Source of the DNA: Streptomyces sp. NBC_01669 | Lineage (GTDB): Bacteria; Actinomycetota; Actinomycetes; Streptomycetales; Streptomycetaceae | Assembly (NCBI RefSeq): GCF_026339735.1 | Contig: NZ_JAPEQG010000001.1 | Coordinates: 7,338,501 to 7,402,500 of the forward strand | Length of the DNA: 64,000 bases | Reading direction: 5' to 3' | Shown here: piece after piece, positions 7,470-16,904 of the stretch | How the letters are laid out: each line of letters starts with the position of its first letter | Position numbering within the stretch: the stretch's first letter is position 1 | The notes under the pieces: generated by a model | Databases searched by the model: none | What the model was told of the DNA's origin: nothing | The model's input: only the letters and a program-made list of their open reading frames with translations | Made by a program: the position numbers and the translations under genes

Positions 7470-8562
7470 ACAGCCCGCGCAGCGTCCGCAGCCCGGTCAC
7501 CGCCCAGGCCGTCACCAGCAGCACGTACAGCGCGACGGCCAGCCAGGTGAACGCCGTCAGACCGGTGTGCCGGGCCAGGCCCGCGGCGCCCGTGACACAC
7601 GTACCGACCGGGAAGGTGAACCCCCACCAGGTCATGCCGAACGTCATGCCGCCCCGTACCGCGCGCACCACCATCGACGCGGCCAGCGCCAGCCACAGGA
7701 GCGCGAACCCCATCACCGGCACCCCGTAGAGCACGGCGAACGCCCCGAGCGCGGAGGCGTACGGCGCCCCGATCGCCCCCGGCGCCACATCGGCGAGCTG
7801 ACCGACCGCGGTCGTCGACTGGCCCAGCGGACCGAGGACCAGGAACAACGTGGGGGTCAGGGCGAGGGGCAGCGGACCCTGGTGGACCAGCCGCGCGAAG
7901 ATCAGCGGCAGCATCACCAGCGTCGCCAGCAGGCTCAGCCCGAACATCGCGTAGCAGGCGAGCAGCATCCCCTCCCGCAACTGACCCGAGGGAAGCTCCG
8001 GCACCAGCAGCGGGCCGAGCGCCGCGGACACCATCGGCGCCACCACCGGCAGCAGCCAGACCGGCGATGCGGTCCCGGGCGCCGGACGGTGGCGTACGAC
8101 CATCAGATACGGGATCGCGACCGCTGCGGCCAGGCCGATCGCCGTGCCCGCGGTGTACAGCACCACGTCCGCGGCGAGGGCGGCCCGATGCCCGATGACG
8201 TCCCGGCCGACCGTCATGGTGGAGCCGCCGACGGCCAGCAGCGCCATCGAGAGGCAGCCGTAGAACGGGGCGACGGCCGGGTCGAGGAGATGGGCACGGG
8301 CCTGGTCGCGGTGGGCGAACCAGTGTCCGGCGCGGGCGGCGAGCACCGCCGCGAGCAGCACCGCCGCGAGCGCCCACACCACCGTGCAGGCCGCCCGGAG
8401 CCCGGGCACGTGCACGGGAAGCGCGGCGCCCGCGCCGGCCACGATGGCCGTGCCCATGACCGTCGCGTACCAGTTGGGGCCGATGTATCGCAGAGAAGGA
8501 AGCCGCACAGCGGCGGAGTACGGGGCGGTCGTCTGCGCGCGGGTCTGCGGAAAGATGGCCAT
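7408..8562 (-). CDS. TehA/TDT-family (SLAC1-like) membrane transporter
   Basis: A 384-residue integral membrane protein with about ten hydrophobic helices. It begins with the family-like IGPNWYATVMGTAIVAGAGAAL and contains a late TFGMTWWGFTFPVGTCVTG segment. TDT members export anions such as C4-dicarboxylates, sulfite or tellurite-related oxyanions; the substrate cannot be read here. ATG 8562 has AAGGA at good spacing. The frame stays open far upstream, but that is antisense to other genes. A divergent LysR gene 70 bp away is the probable regulator. Confidence 0.88.
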   Translation of the reverse strand: MAIFPQTRAQTTAPYSAAVRLPSLRYIGPNWYATVMGTAIVAGAGAALPVHVPGLRAACTVVWALAAVLLAAVLAARAGHWFAHRDQARAHLLDPAVAPFYGCLSMALLAVGGSTMTVGRDVIGHRAALAADVVLYTAGTAIGLAAAVAIPYLMVVRHRPAPGTASPVWLLPVVAPMVSAALGPLLVPELPSGQLREGMLLACYAMFGLSLLATLVMLPLIFARLVHQGPLPLALTPTLFLVLGPLGQSTTAVGQLADVAPGAIGAPYASALGAFAVLYGVPVMGFALLWLALAASMVVRAVRGGMTFGMTWWGFTFPVGTCVTGAAGLARHTGLTAFTWLAVALYVLLVTAWAVTGLRTLRGLFSGALLAAPQAPPPVTVRTT

Positions 8563-8618
8563 GCCACGATCCTTGTTCCGGGGGCGGTCCCCCACCAGGG
8601 AGCTTGTCTCTATGGGGT

Positions 8619-8635
8619 CATAAGCTGGCTTTATG
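8619..8635. promoter_or_regulatory. small inverted repeat in the divergent transporter/LysR promoter region
   Basis: CATAA (8619-8623) and TTATG (8631-8635) form a 5-bp inverted repeat that overlaps the LysR start codon, within the 70-bp intergenic region. LysR proteins often bind dyads of this size between themselves and a divergent target. The repeat is short and may be chance. Confidence 0.25.
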
Positions 8636-9562
8636 CCCAAGGACGCACCCACACCCGCCCTCCTGTCCCACCGGGTCCCCGACCTCGGAGCGCTGGAGCT
8701 GCTGCTCGCCGTCGCCCGGCACGGCAGCCTGGGACGCGCGGCACGAGACGTCGGCATCACCCAGCCCGCCGCCAGCAGCCGCATCCGGTCGATGGAGCGA
8801 CAGCTCGGTGTGGCCCTCCTCGACCGGTCGCCGCGCGGCTCCCGGCTCACCGACGCGGGCGCGCTCGTCACCGACTGGGCGCGCCGGATCGTCGAGGCCG
8901 CCGAGGCGTTCGACGTGGGCGCGCAGGCGCTGCGGGACCGGCGCGACTCCCGGCTGCGGGTCGCCGCCTCCATGACCATCGCCGAATATCTGCTGCCCGG
9001 CTGGCTGATCGCACTGCGCGCCGAACGGCCGGACACCGCTGTCTCGCTGCTCGCGGGCAACTCGGCGGCGGTCGCGGGGCGGCTGCTCGCCGGCGAGGCC
9101 GACCTCGGATTCGTGGAGGGGCTGTCCATACCGGAGGGTCTCGACGGAACGGTCATCGCGCACGACCGCCTCGTCGTCGTGGTCGCCCCGTCCCACGCGT
9201 GGGCCCGCCGCCGCACACCGCTGAGGCCGCAGGAACTGGCCGCGACCCCACTGATCCTGCGCGAGCGCGGCTCCGGCACCCGACAGGTCCTGGACGCGGC
9301 ACTGGCCGTCCACGGCGGGCTGGCGCAGCCACTGCTCGAACTCTCCTCGACGACAGCGGTGAAGAGTGCGGCGGAGAGCGGTGCGGGACCGTGCGTCCTG
9401 AGCGAACTGGCGCTGGGGGAGGAACTGTCCTCGCGGCGGCTGGTGAAGACCCCGGTGGCGGGGGTACGGTTCCGACGACAACTGAGGGCGGTCTGGCCTT
9501 CGGGACACCGGCCCACGGGCCCGGCTCGCGACCTGCTCGCACTGACGGCGCGCGAGGCGTAG
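8633..9562 (+). CDS. LysR-family transcriptional regulator
   Basis: A 309-residue LysR regulator. The winged HTH covers about residues 18-76 (ALELLLAVARHGSLGRAARD, then QPAASSRIRSMERQLGVALL). The effector domain spans about 105-300, with LRVAASMTIAEYLLPGWL as the first strand region and the usual VVVVAPSHAWA motif. Divergent orientation next to the TDT transporter suggests it controls that transporter in response to the exported anion, by family analogy. The start has no good ribosome site, so initiation may be near-leaderless. Confidence 0.9.
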   Translation: MPKDAPTPALLSHRVPDLGALELLLAVARHGSLGRAARDVGITQPAASSRIRSMERQLGVALLDRSPRGSRLTDAGALVTDWARRIVEAAEAFDVGAQALRDRRDSRLRVAASMTIAEYLLPGWLIALRAERPDTAVSLLAGNSAAVAGRLLAGEADLGFVEGLSIPEGLDGTVIAHDRLVVVVAPSHAWARRRTPLRPQELAATPLILRERGSGTRQVLDAALAVHGGLAQPLLELSSTTAVKSAAESGAGPCVLSELALGEELSSRRLVKTPVAGVRFRRQLRAVWPSGHRPTGPARDLLALTAREA

Positions 9563-9712
9563 TGCGGCAGCGGGAGGGGACCGGGGCGTCCGGTTGCCGG
9601 CCCGCCCCCGAACACCGGACGGACTTCCTGCGCGTCCGGCGCGGGACCGGCTGATGCGCGGACGGCCTGATATTCGGTTGGCCCGGCCCCGGCCCCGGGC
9701 CAGGATGCGCAG

Positions 9713-10681
9713 ATGAACGTGACCGCGCCTCCCGCAACCGGCGTCCGCCACCACTGGGCCGACCTTCCGGGCGTCGTACGCAGCGCCGTCGAGGACATCC
9801 TCGGCGCCCCTGTCGTCGACGCGCGGAACCAGAGCGGCGGGTTCTCACCGGGCGTCGCCGCCCGGATCCTGCTCGCCGACGGGCGGCGGGCGTTCGTCAA
9901 GGTGGTCAGCGCCGAGGTGAACCCCGGCAGCCCCGACCTGCACCGCGCCGAAGCCCGCAACACCGCCGCCCTCCCGCCCGACGCCCCCGTACCGCGGCTG
10001 CTGGGCTCGTACGACGACGGAACCCGGGTCGCCCTCGTCCTCCAGGACATCGACGGCCGCCAGCCCCGCATCCCCTGGATCGCCGCCGAACTGGACCGGG
10101 TCCTGACAGCGGTCGGCGAGCTCAGCCGGATCATGACCCCGGCGCCGATCGACGCACCCGCCGTCGCCGACAGCGAGGCCGAGACGTTCAGCGGCTGGCG
10201 GACCCTGCTCGCCGCGCGCGACACCGAGGGGCTGCCCGGGCGGCTCGCCCCGTGGGCGGCACGCCACCTCGACGTACTCGCGGAGCTGGAGTCCGGCTGG
10301 GCCGGGCCCGCAACCGGCGACAGCCTCGCCCATGGGGATCTGCGTGCCGACAACATCCTGCTCACCGACGACCGGGTGGTGTTCGTCGACTGGCCCCACG
10401 CGCTGCGGGCCGCGCCCTGGTTCGATCTGCTGGCGATGCTGCCGTGCGTGGCCGCCCAGGGCGGCCCCGACCCGGACACGGTGTTCACCACCCATCCGCT
10501 GGGGCGCGCCGCCGACCCGGACGGTGTGAACGCCGTACTTGCCGCGCTCGCCGGCTACTTCGTCGCGCACTCGCTGATGCCGGACCCGCCGGGCCTGCCG
10601 ACCGTGCGGGCGTTCCAGGCGGCGCAGGGGGCGGCGGCGCTGGGGTGGCTGCGCGGCCGGCTCGGACGGCGCACGCCGTAG
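9713..10681 (+). CDS. aminoglycoside phosphotransferase (APH)-family kinase
   Basis: A 322-residue kinase-fold protein. The catalytic loop HGDLRADNILL (His about 208) and the metal-binding VDWPHAL (DFG equivalent) are intact, and FVKVV at about 62 supplies the nucleotide-binding lysine. Chromosomal Streptomyces members usually phosphorylate unknown small molecules and need not confer drug resistance. It stands alone, preceded by 150 bp of GC-rich spacer. Confidence 0.85.
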   Translation: MNVTAPPATGVRHHWADLPGVVRSAVEDILGAPVVDARNQSGGFSPGVAARILLADGRRAFVKVVSAEVNPGSPDLHRAEARNTAALPPDAPVPRLLGSYDDGTRVALVLQDIDGRQPRIPWIAAELDRVLTAVGELSRIMTPAPIDAPAVADSEAETFSGWRTLLAARDTEGLPGRLAPWAARHLDVLAELESGWAGPATGDSLAHGDLRADNILLTDDRVVFVDWPHALRAAPWFDLLAMLPCVAAQGGPDPDTVFTTHPLGRAADPDGVNAVLAALAGYFVAHSLMPDPPGLPTVRAFQAAQGAAALGWLRGRLGRRTP

Positions 10682-10700
10682 CCCGCCGACCGGCGCGCGG

Positions 10701-11396
10701 TCAGCCCCGCTTCGACGCCGCCACCAGCGCCCGCATCACCCGCAGGTCGTCCCCCATCTCCGGATGCCACTGCACCCCCAGCGCCCACCGGGCCCCCGGC
10801 AGTTCGACCGCCTCGACCGTGCCGTCCGCAGCATGGGCGGACGCGACCAGGTCCGGGGCGAGCACGTCCACGGCCTGGTGGTGGTAGGTCGGTACGGAGG
10901 ACTCCTCGGGCACGATCGACGCGTACAGCGTTCCCGGAACCGGCGTCACCGGGTGCTCGCCGAGGACGCCGGGCGTGCCGAGCGGGTTGGTGTGCCCGTC
11001 CAGGTGCTGGGTGAGGGTGCCGCCGAGGGCCACGTTCAGCAGCTGCATGCCGCGGCAGATGCCGAGCACCGGTGTGCCGGACTGCAGGGCGGCGCCGAGC
11101 AGCGCCAGCTCCCACGTGTCGCGTTCCCGGGCCGGCGGTCCGGTCCTGGCATCGCGCTCCGCGCCGTAGCGTACGGGCTCGACATCGGCACCGCCCGCGA
11201 CGACGAGACCGTCCAGCCGGGCCACGGCGGCCGCCGCCCGCGCCGGGTCGTCCGGCGACAGCAGGGCGGCGAGGCCGCCGGAGCGCTGGACCAGCCGCGG
11301 ATAGGCGGACGGGAGCAGGGCGGCGGGGAGCTCCCAGACACCCCAGCGGGCGACCGGCTCCAAGTAGGTGGTGACGCCGATGAGCGGTACGGACAT
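10701..11396 (-). CDS. gamma-glutamyl hydrolase of the PuuD class (class I glutamine amidotransferase fold)
   Basis: A 231-residue peptidase C26 protein. The nucleophile elbow is GICRGMQLLNVALGGTL, with catalytic Cys about 108, and the His/Glu pair is in GVQWHPEMGDD near the C terminus. PuuD-type enzymes cleave gamma-glutamyl amides, for example gamma-glutamyl-GABA. ATG 11396 has GGAGG upstream. It sits beside the regulator and GlnA4-like synthetase, so it plausibly removes glutamate at the end of the same pathway. Confidence 0.92.
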   Translation of the reverse strand: MSVPLIGVTTYLEPVARWGVWELPAALLPSAYPRLVQRSGGLAALLSPDDPARAAAAVARLDGLVVAGGADVEPVRYGAERDARTGPPARERDTWELALLGAALQSGTPVLGICRGMQLLNVALGGTLTQHLDGHTNPLGTPGVLGEHPVTPVPGTLYASIVPEESSVPTYHHQAVDVLAPDLVASAHAADGTVEAVELPGARWALGVQWHPEMGDDLRVMRALVAASKRG

Positions 11397-11488
11397 GGCG
11401 GGGCCCTCCGGTCGGCCGCCTGCGAGCGGACCCGGTTCAATGGTGCTGAGAAATACCTTTGCGTTTCGGTGGGCTGCCGCGCAAGCGG

Positions 11489-12229
11489 TCAGGCCAGGAA
11501 TCCGCGCAGCAGCGCCGCCGTGCCCGCGCAGTGTTCGCGCATCAGGGCGCGCGCCGCTTCGGCGTCCCCGTCGAGCACCGCTTCGACGAACGCGGTGTGC
11601 TGTTGCTGCGAGTGCTCCAGGTTCCGCACGAGCAGCGGTATGCAGTCCAGCAGGTCGTTCACCGTGGCCCGGACGGCCGCGTACTGCGCGGCCAGCGTGG
11701 CGGATCCGGACAGTTCCGCGAGTGTCAGGTGCAGGAGCGTGTCGCGCCTGCGGTAGTCGGGCAGAGGTGCATCGTGTGTCGCAGCCAGAGCCGTACGCAG
11801 CCGTTCCGCGCCCTCGTCCGTCAGCCCGTGCGTGGCGCACAGCTCGGCCGCCCCGGTCTCCAGCACCTCGCGGAAGCGCAGGACGTCCTCGACGTCGACG
11901 GCCGCCACCCGGCGGCGCAGCTCGTCCTCGCCGGGGCTGCCGGCGCGCGGGAGCACGAACGTACCGCCGTACCTCCCCCGTCTGCTCTCCACCAGCCCCT
12001 GATCCTGCAGCACCTTCAGGACCTCCCGCAGAGTGACGCGGCTGATCCCGAGCCGCTCGGCGAGCTCGCGCTCCGCGGGCAGCCGCTCGCCGCCCGGCAC
12101 CAGACCGAGCCTGACCACCTGCAGGATCTGTTCGAGTGCTTCCTCGAAGCCGTTGCCCGCCCGCACGGGCCGCAGGACAGGCCGCAGCGCCGGCTGCAGT
12201 CCCTCGATGGGCTCGCTTCCCTCCGCCAC
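11489..12229 (-). CDS. FadR-type GntR-family regulator of the gamma-glutamylation locus
   Basis: A 246-residue regulator with an N-terminal winged HTH (LPAERELAERLGISRVTLREVLKVLQDQGLVE, about 50-82) and an all-helical FCD effector domain that keeps metal-site histidines (ATHDAPLPDYRRRDTLLH, LMREHCAG). It is divergent from the glnA4-like gene across a 75-bp gap, the classical place for a local repressor. From memory, the S. coelicolor counterpart (SCO1614) is EpuRII, a repressor of glnA4. The GTG start is preceded by a weak ribosome site. Confidence 0.9.
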   Translation of the reverse strand: MAEGSEPIEGLQPALRPVLRPVRAGNGFEEALEQILQVVRLGLVPGGERLPAERELAERLGISRVTLREVLKVLQDQGLVESRRGRYGGTFVLPRAGSPGEDELRRRVAAVDVEDVLRFREVLETGAAELCATHGLTDEGAERLRTALAATHDAPLPDYRRRDTLLHLTLAELSGSATLAAQYAAVRATVNDLLDCIPLLVRNLEHSQQQHTAFVEAVLDGDAEAARALMREHCAGTAALLRGFLA

Positions 12230-12304
12230 GTCCCTGCTTCCCTTCCCAACAATGGTTCTCAGCCCTACCTTATGACTTCCGGCTGACCGAAGGAGGATCT
12301 TCCC

Positions 12305-13666
12305 GTGGCAGACCGCACACCCCCGCTCGCGGTCGAGGAGCTACGGCTTCTCGTCGAGAGCGGTGAGATCGACACCGTCGTCCTCGCCTTCCCCGACATG
12401 CAGGGACGGCTGCAGGGCAAGCGGTTCGCTGCCGCCTTCTTCCTCGAAGAGGTCATGGAGCATGGCACCGAGGGCTGCAACTACCTGCTGGCCGTCGACA
12501 CCGACATGAACACCGTCGACGGCTTCGCGATGTCCTCCTGGGAGCGCGGATACGGCGACTTCGCCATGCACGCCGACCTCACGACCCTGCGCCGGGTCCC
12601 CTGGAACGACGGCACGGCCATGGTCATCGCCGACCTCGCGTGGGAGGACGGCTCGCCCGTCGTCGCCGCACCCCGCCAGATCCTCCGCCGCCAGCTGCAG
12701 CGCCTCGCCGAGCACGGTCTCACCGCCCATGCGGGCACCGAGCTCGAATTCATCGTCTTCAAGGACACCTACGAACAGGCCTGGAACCGCAACTACCGCG
12801 ATCTGACCCCCGCCAACCAGTACAACGTCGACTACTCGGTCCTCGGCACCGGCCGCATCGAGCCCCTGCTGCGCCGCATCCGCAACGAGATGGCGGCCGC
12901 GGGCCTGACCGTCGAGTCCGCCAAGGGCGAGTGCAACCCCGGCCAGCACGAGATCGTCTTCCGGTACGACGAGGCCCTGGTCACCTGCGACCAGCATGCC
13001 GTCTACAAGACCGGCGCCAAGGAGATCGCCGCCCAGGAGGGCGTCGCGCTCACCTTCATGGCCAAGTTCAACGAGCGCGAGGGCAACTCCTGCCATATCC
13101 ATCTCTCGCTCCAGGACACCGACGGGCGCAACGTCATGGCGGGCGAGGACGGCGGCATGTCCCCGATGATGAGCCACTTCCTCGCCGGACAGCTCGCCGC
13201 ACTGCGCGAGTTCTCCCTCCTCTACGCGCCGAACATCAACTCGTACAAACGCTTCCAGCCCGGCTCCTTCGCACCCACCGCCGTCGCCTGGGGTCACGAC
13301 AACCGCACCTGCTCGCTCCGCGTCGTCGGCCACGGCCGTGCGATGCGGTTCGAGAACCGGCTGCCCGGCGGTGACGTCAACCCGCACCTCGCCGTCGCCG
13401 GACTGATCGCCGCCGGTCTCCATGGCATCGAGCAGAAGCTCGAACTCCCCGAAGCCTGTGAGGGCAACGCCTACACCGCCGCGTACGACCACGTCCCCAC
13501 CACGCTCCGCGAAGCCGCCGAACTCTGGGAGCGGAGCGAGGTGGCGAAGGCGGCCTTCGGGGAGGAGGTCGTCGCGCACTACCGCAACATGGCGCGCGTC
13601 GAACTCGACGCCTTCGACGCCGCAGTGACCGACTGGGAGCTCCGCCGCTCCTTCGAACGTCTGTGA
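12305..13666 (+). CDS. glnA4: GlnA4-like gamma-glutamylamine synthetase (glutamine synthetase family)
   Basis: A 453-residue glutamine synthetase I-like ligase that joins glutamate to an amine with ATP. Active-site segments are present: GTELEFIVF, GECNPGQHEIVF, NSCHIHLSL and NSYKRFQPGSFAP. It lacks the adenylylation-site region of true GlnA. From memory, the S. coelicolor protein at this position (SCO1613, GlnA4) makes gamma-glutamylethanolamide for ethanolamine use; the other paralogues serve polyamines. The context of aldehyde dehydrogenase, SDR and PuuD-like hydrolase fits that pathway. The GTG start has AAGGAGGA about 8 bases upstream. The next gene starts 8 bases after its stop. Confidence 0.9.
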   Translation: MADRTPPLAVEELRLLVESGEIDTVVLAFPDMQGRLQGKRFAAAFFLEEVMEHGTEGCNYLLAVDTDMNTVDGFAMSSWERGYGDFAMHADLTTLRRVPWNDGTAMVIADLAWEDGSPVVAAPRQILRRQLQRLAEHGLTAHAGTELEFIVFKDTYEQAWNRNYRDLTPANQYNVDYSVLGTGRIEPLLRRIRNEMAAAGLTVESAKGECNPGQHEIVFRYDEALVTCDQHAVYKTGAKEIAAQEGVALTFMAKFNEREGNSCHIHLSLQDTDGRNVMAGEDGGMSPMMSHFLAGQLAALREFSLLYAPNINSYKRFQPGSFAPTAVAWGHDNRTCSLRVVGHGRAMRFENRLPGGDVNPHLAVAGLIAAGLHGIEQKLELPEACEGNAYTAAYDHVPTTLREAAELWERSEVAKAAFGEEVVAHYRNMARVELDAFDAAVTDWELRRSFERL

Positions 13667-13674
13667 GGCACGAC

Positions 13675-15066
13675 GTGACCACCGAGATCACCAAGACCGC
13701 CGAGATCACCGAGCACCTGGTTCTCGACCCCGCGACCGAGGAAGTCGTGGCGACCGTCCCGGCCACCACCGCCGCCGAGGTCGACGCGGCCGTCGTACGG
13801 GGGGCCGCCGCGCAGCACACCTGGGCGGCGGCGGCCCCCGCCGACCGCGCCCGGCTGCTGCGCCGCTTCGCCGTCGTCGTCGACGAGCACCGCGAGGAAC
13901 TGGCCCGGCTGGAGGTCCGCGAGGCCGGTCACACCCTCGCGGGCGCCCGCTGGGAGGCGGGCAACGTCCGCGATCTGCTCGATTTCGCGGCCGGGGGAGT
14001 GGAGCGGCTGAGCGGCCGGCAGATCCCGGTCCCCGGCGGCATCGACCTCACTCTGCTCGAACCTCTCGGTGTCGTCGGCGTGATCGCCCCGTGGAACTTC
14101 CCCATGCCGATCGCCGCCTGGGGCGCCGCCCCCGCGCTCGCCGCGGGCAACGCCGTCATCCTCAAACCCGCCGAGACCACCCCGCTCACCGCACTGCGGC
14201 TCGCCCGGCTGGCCGTGGAAGCGGGCCTTCCCGAACACCTCTTCCAAGTGCTGCCCGGCGAGGGCGACGTGGCGGGCAACGCCCTCGTCGAGCACCCCGG
14301 CGTCGCCAAGATCGTCTTCACCGGCTCCACCCGCGTCGGCAAACAGATCATGGCCAGGTGCGCCGCGCGCGTGAAGCGGCTGACCCTCGAACTCGGCGGC
14401 AAGAGCCCCAACATCGTCTTCGCCGACGCCGACATCGAGGCCGCCGCGGCCGCCGCTCCCATGGCGTTCCTCGACAACGCGGGCCAGGACTGCTGCGCCC
14501 GTACCCGCATCCTCGTCGAACGCTCCGTCCACGACCGCTTCCTCGGACTCCTCGCTCCCGCCGTCGCCTCGGTCGTCGTCGGCGACCCGTCCGACGAGAA
14601 GACCCGGATGGGCCCGCTGATCTCCCGGACCCAGCTGGAACGCGTACGGTCGTACGTCCCCGAAGGCGCGAGCGCGATCCGCGGCAGCGCCCCCGAGGGC
14701 CCCGGCTTCTGGTTCCCGCCCACCGTGCTGACCGACGCCGACCCGGACTCCCCGGTGGCCACCGAAGAGGTCTTCGGGCCGGTCGCGGTCGTCCTGCCCT
14801 TCGAGGACGAAGCGGACGCGGTGCGACTCGCGAACGCCACCGAGTACGGCCTCGCCGGCTCCCTCTGGACCCGCGACGTCGGCCGCGCGCTGCGCGTCTC
14901 CCAGGCGGTGCGGGCCGGGAACCTGTCCGTCAACTCCCACTCCAGCGTCCGCTACTGGACCCCGTTCGGCGGCTACAAGCAGTCCGGTCTCGGCCGGGAA
15001 CTGGGCCCCGACGCCCTCACCGCCTTCACCGAAACCAAGAACGTCTTCATCAGCACGGAGGCCTGA
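13675..15066 (+). CDS. NAD(P)-dependent aldehyde dehydrogenase
   Basis: A 463-residue aldehyde dehydrogenase. The cofactor and catalytic signatures are GVIAPWNFP, KPAETTPLTA, ELGGKSPNIVF (general-base Glu) and GQDCCARTRI, which contains the nucleophilic Cys. It probably oxidises the gamma-glutamyl aldehyde formed after amine oxidation. The GTG at 13675 has GAGG 6 bases upstream and is preferred to GTG 13663, which overlaps the glnA4 stop. It is the second gene of an apparent glnA4-aldH-SDR operon. Confidence 0.9.
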   Translation: MTTEITKTAEITEHLVLDPATEEVVATVPATTAAEVDAAVVRGAAAQHTWAAAAPADRARLLRRFAVVVDEHREELARLEVREAGHTLAGARWEAGNVRDLLDFAAGGVERLSGRQIPVPGGIDLTLLEPLGVVGVIAPWNFPMPIAAWGAAPALAAGNAVILKPAETTPLTALRLARLAVEAGLPEHLFQVLPGEGDVAGNALVEHPGVAKIVFTGSTRVGKQIMARCAARVKRLTLELGGKSPNIVFADADIEAAAAAAPMAFLDNAGQDCCARTRILVERSVHDRFLGLLAPAVASVVVGDPSDEKTRMGPLISRTQLERVRSYVPEGASAIRGSAPEGPGFWFPPTVLTDADPDSPVATEEVFGPVAVVLPFEDEADAVRLANATEYGLAGSLWTRDVGRALRVSQAVRAGNLSVNSHSSVRYWTPFGGYKQSGLGRELGPDALTAFTETKNVFISTEA

Positions 15067-15072
15067 ACCGGC

Positions 15073-15861
15073 ATGACCACAGACACCGAGAACATCTGCC
15101 GCCGCCTGGTCGGCCGCACCGCCGTCATCACCGGCGCCGGCAGCGGCATCGGCCTCGCCACCGCCCGCCGCCTGGCGTCCGAGGGCGCCCACGTCGTCTG
15201 CGCGGACATCGACGAGATCGCGGGCAAGGCCGCGGCCGACGAGGTGGGCGGCCTCTTCGTACGCACCGATGTCACCGACCCCGAACAGGTCGAGGCGCTC
15301 TTCAAGGCCGCGTACGACACCTACGGCTCCGTGGACATCGCCTTCAACAACGCGGGCATCTCGCCGCCCGACGACGACTCCATCCTCACCACCGGGCTCG
15401 AGGCATGGAAGCGCGTCCAGGACGTCAACCTCACCTCGGTCTTCCTCTGTTGCAAGGCAGCCCTTCCCTACATGCGACGGCAGGGCCGCGGCTCGATCAT
15501 CAACACCGCGTCCTTCGTGGCGATCATGGGGGCGGCCACCAGCCAGATCTCGTACACCGCGTCCAAGGGCGGCGTCCTCGCCATGTCCCGCGAGCTCGGC
15601 GTGCAGTTCGCCCGCGAAGGCATCCGGGTCAACGCACTCTGCCCCGGGCCGGTCAACACCCCGCTGCTCCAGGAGCTGTTCGCCAAGGACCCGGAGCGCG
15701 CGGCCCGCCGGCTGGTGCACATCCCGGTCGGCCGGTTCGCCGAGGCGACGGAGATCGCCGCCGCGGTCGCGTTCCTCGCCAGCGACGACTCCTCGTTCGT
15801 CAACGCCACCGACTTCCTCGTCGACGGCGGAATCTCCGGCGCGTACGTCACACCGGTCTGA
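15073..15861 (+). CDS. short-chain dehydrogenase/reductase
   Basis: A 262-residue classical SDR. It has the Rossmann motif TGAGSGIG (residues 20-27), NNAG, the catalytic Ser/Tyr/Lys triad (NTASFVA, SYTASKGG) and the PGPVNTP segment. It starts 6 bases after the aldehyde dehydrogenase stop, so it is co-transcribed. Its pathway role is likely to oxidise a hydroxyl intermediate such as the alcohol group of gamma-glutamylethanolamide; that substrate is inferred. Confidence 0.9.
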   Translation: MTTDTENICRRLVGRTAVITGAGSGIGLATARRLASEGAHVVCADIDEIAGKAAADEVGGLFVRTDVTDPEQVEALFKAAYDTYGSVDIAFNNAGISPPDDDSILTTGLEAWKRVQDVNLTSVFLCCKAALPYMRRQGRGSIINTASFVAIMGAATSQISYTASKGGVLAMSRELGVQFAREGIRVNALCPGPVNTPLLQELFAKDPERAARRLVHIPVGRFAEATEIAAAVAFLASDDSSFVNATDFLVDGGISGAYVTPV

Positions 15862-15965
15862 TCCCGTCCGCTCCCGTGCGGGACGACCGGCCGGGCAGGC
15901 GCCCGTGCCTGCCTCAAGCAGCCTGCCAGGAGCCCCCGTTGACAGCGGAACTCTAGAGTGGAGGC

Positions 15966-16883
15966 ATGAGCGACGCGACCCCGCCCGGCTGGTATCCGGA
16001 CGCCGCCGCACCGGGCACCGACCGGTGGTGGGACGGCACCGCATGGACCGCCCACACCCGCCCGGACACCGCCGCACCGCAGCAGCCGGTCCCGCCCCCG
16101 TACACGAGCCACGGCAGCAGTGGCGACGGCGGGGGCGGCACCCGGGCCGTCGCGGTCGCACTGGCCGGACTGGTCGTCGTCGGCGCTGCCGTCACCGGAG
16201 CCGTGCTGCTGGGCAGGGACGACAGCGGTACGGAGCCGACGTCCGCGCCGAGCAGTCCGGCACCGACCCCGGCCGCCACCACCCCGACCGCCGCCGTGGA
16301 CGGCCCCTCGCCCGACCCGAAGCTGCTCGTCGACCAGCTGGGCGGCATCACACTGCCGATCCCCGAGGGCTGGGAGAAGCCGGAGCGCACCGTCGAGAAG
16401 GTGCTCACCATGCGCACCGCCCTGTCCTACACCTGCCCCGGCGACTCCTCCGACTTCTGCTACCACGGCACGGTCACCTCCCGTACCGCGAGCGAAACGG
16501 ACATCACCTCACCCGAGGCCCTGGCCAAGCAGGACATCAGCGCCGCGGCCGACGCGGCGTACGAGGAGAACGCCGTCGGCGACCGGATCCACGGCGGCAT
16601 CACCTCCCACAAGCTGCTTCGATCCGCGTCCGTGAGCGTGGGGGGACGCACGGGCTACGAAGTGCGCTGGCAGGTCACCACGGGCAAGGGGCCGGGCGGC
16701 TACGTGCAGTCCCTCGTCTTCCCGTCGACCGTCGGCAGCGAATCGCCGGTCATCGTGCGCTACGCCTTCGACGCCGGCCCCGACGGTCCGCCGCTCTCCC
16801 TCATGGACACCCTCACCCAGGGCATCCGGCCGATCGGCGACAGCGAGACGAGCGGCGGCGTCGGCAGCTCCGTGGCCCCCTGA
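15966..16883 (+). CDS. DUF2510-domain single-pass membrane protein
   Basis: 305 residues. The N-terminal DUF2510 motif PPGWYPDAAAPGTDRWWDGTAWTAHTRP is typical of actinobacterial envelope proteins. A transmembrane helix lies at about 60-82 (AVAVALAGLVVVGAAVTGAVLL), followed by a Thr/Pro/Ala-rich linker and a folded extracellular domain with two Cys (YTCPGDSSDFCYHG). Function is unknown. ATG has GTGGAGGC upstream. The 104-bp gap before it holds no clear feature. Confidence 0.85.
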   Translation: MSDATPPGWYPDAAAPGTDRWWDGTAWTAHTRPDTAAPQQPVPPPYTSHGSSGDGGGGTRAVAVALAGLVVVGAAVTGAVLLGRDDSGTEPTSAPSSPAPTPAATTPTAAVDGPSPDPKLLVDQLGGITLPIPEGWEKPERTVEKVLTMRTALSYTCPGDSSDFCYHGTVTSRTASETDITSPEALAKQDISAAADAAYEENAVGDRIHGGITSHKLLRSASVSVGGRTGYEVRWQVTTGKGPGGYVQSLVFPSTVGSESPVIVRYAFDAGPDGPPLSLMDTLTQGIRPIGDSETSGGVGSSVAP

Positions 16884-16904
16884 TCCCCGTGCTCGGCCTA
16901 CAGG

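Noticed and set aside
7408..10491. Very long minus-strand frame extending the TDT transporter upstream
   Set aside because: Similarity to TDT proteins begins at ATG 8562 with a good ribosome site; the extension is antisense to the LysR and phosphotransferase genes.
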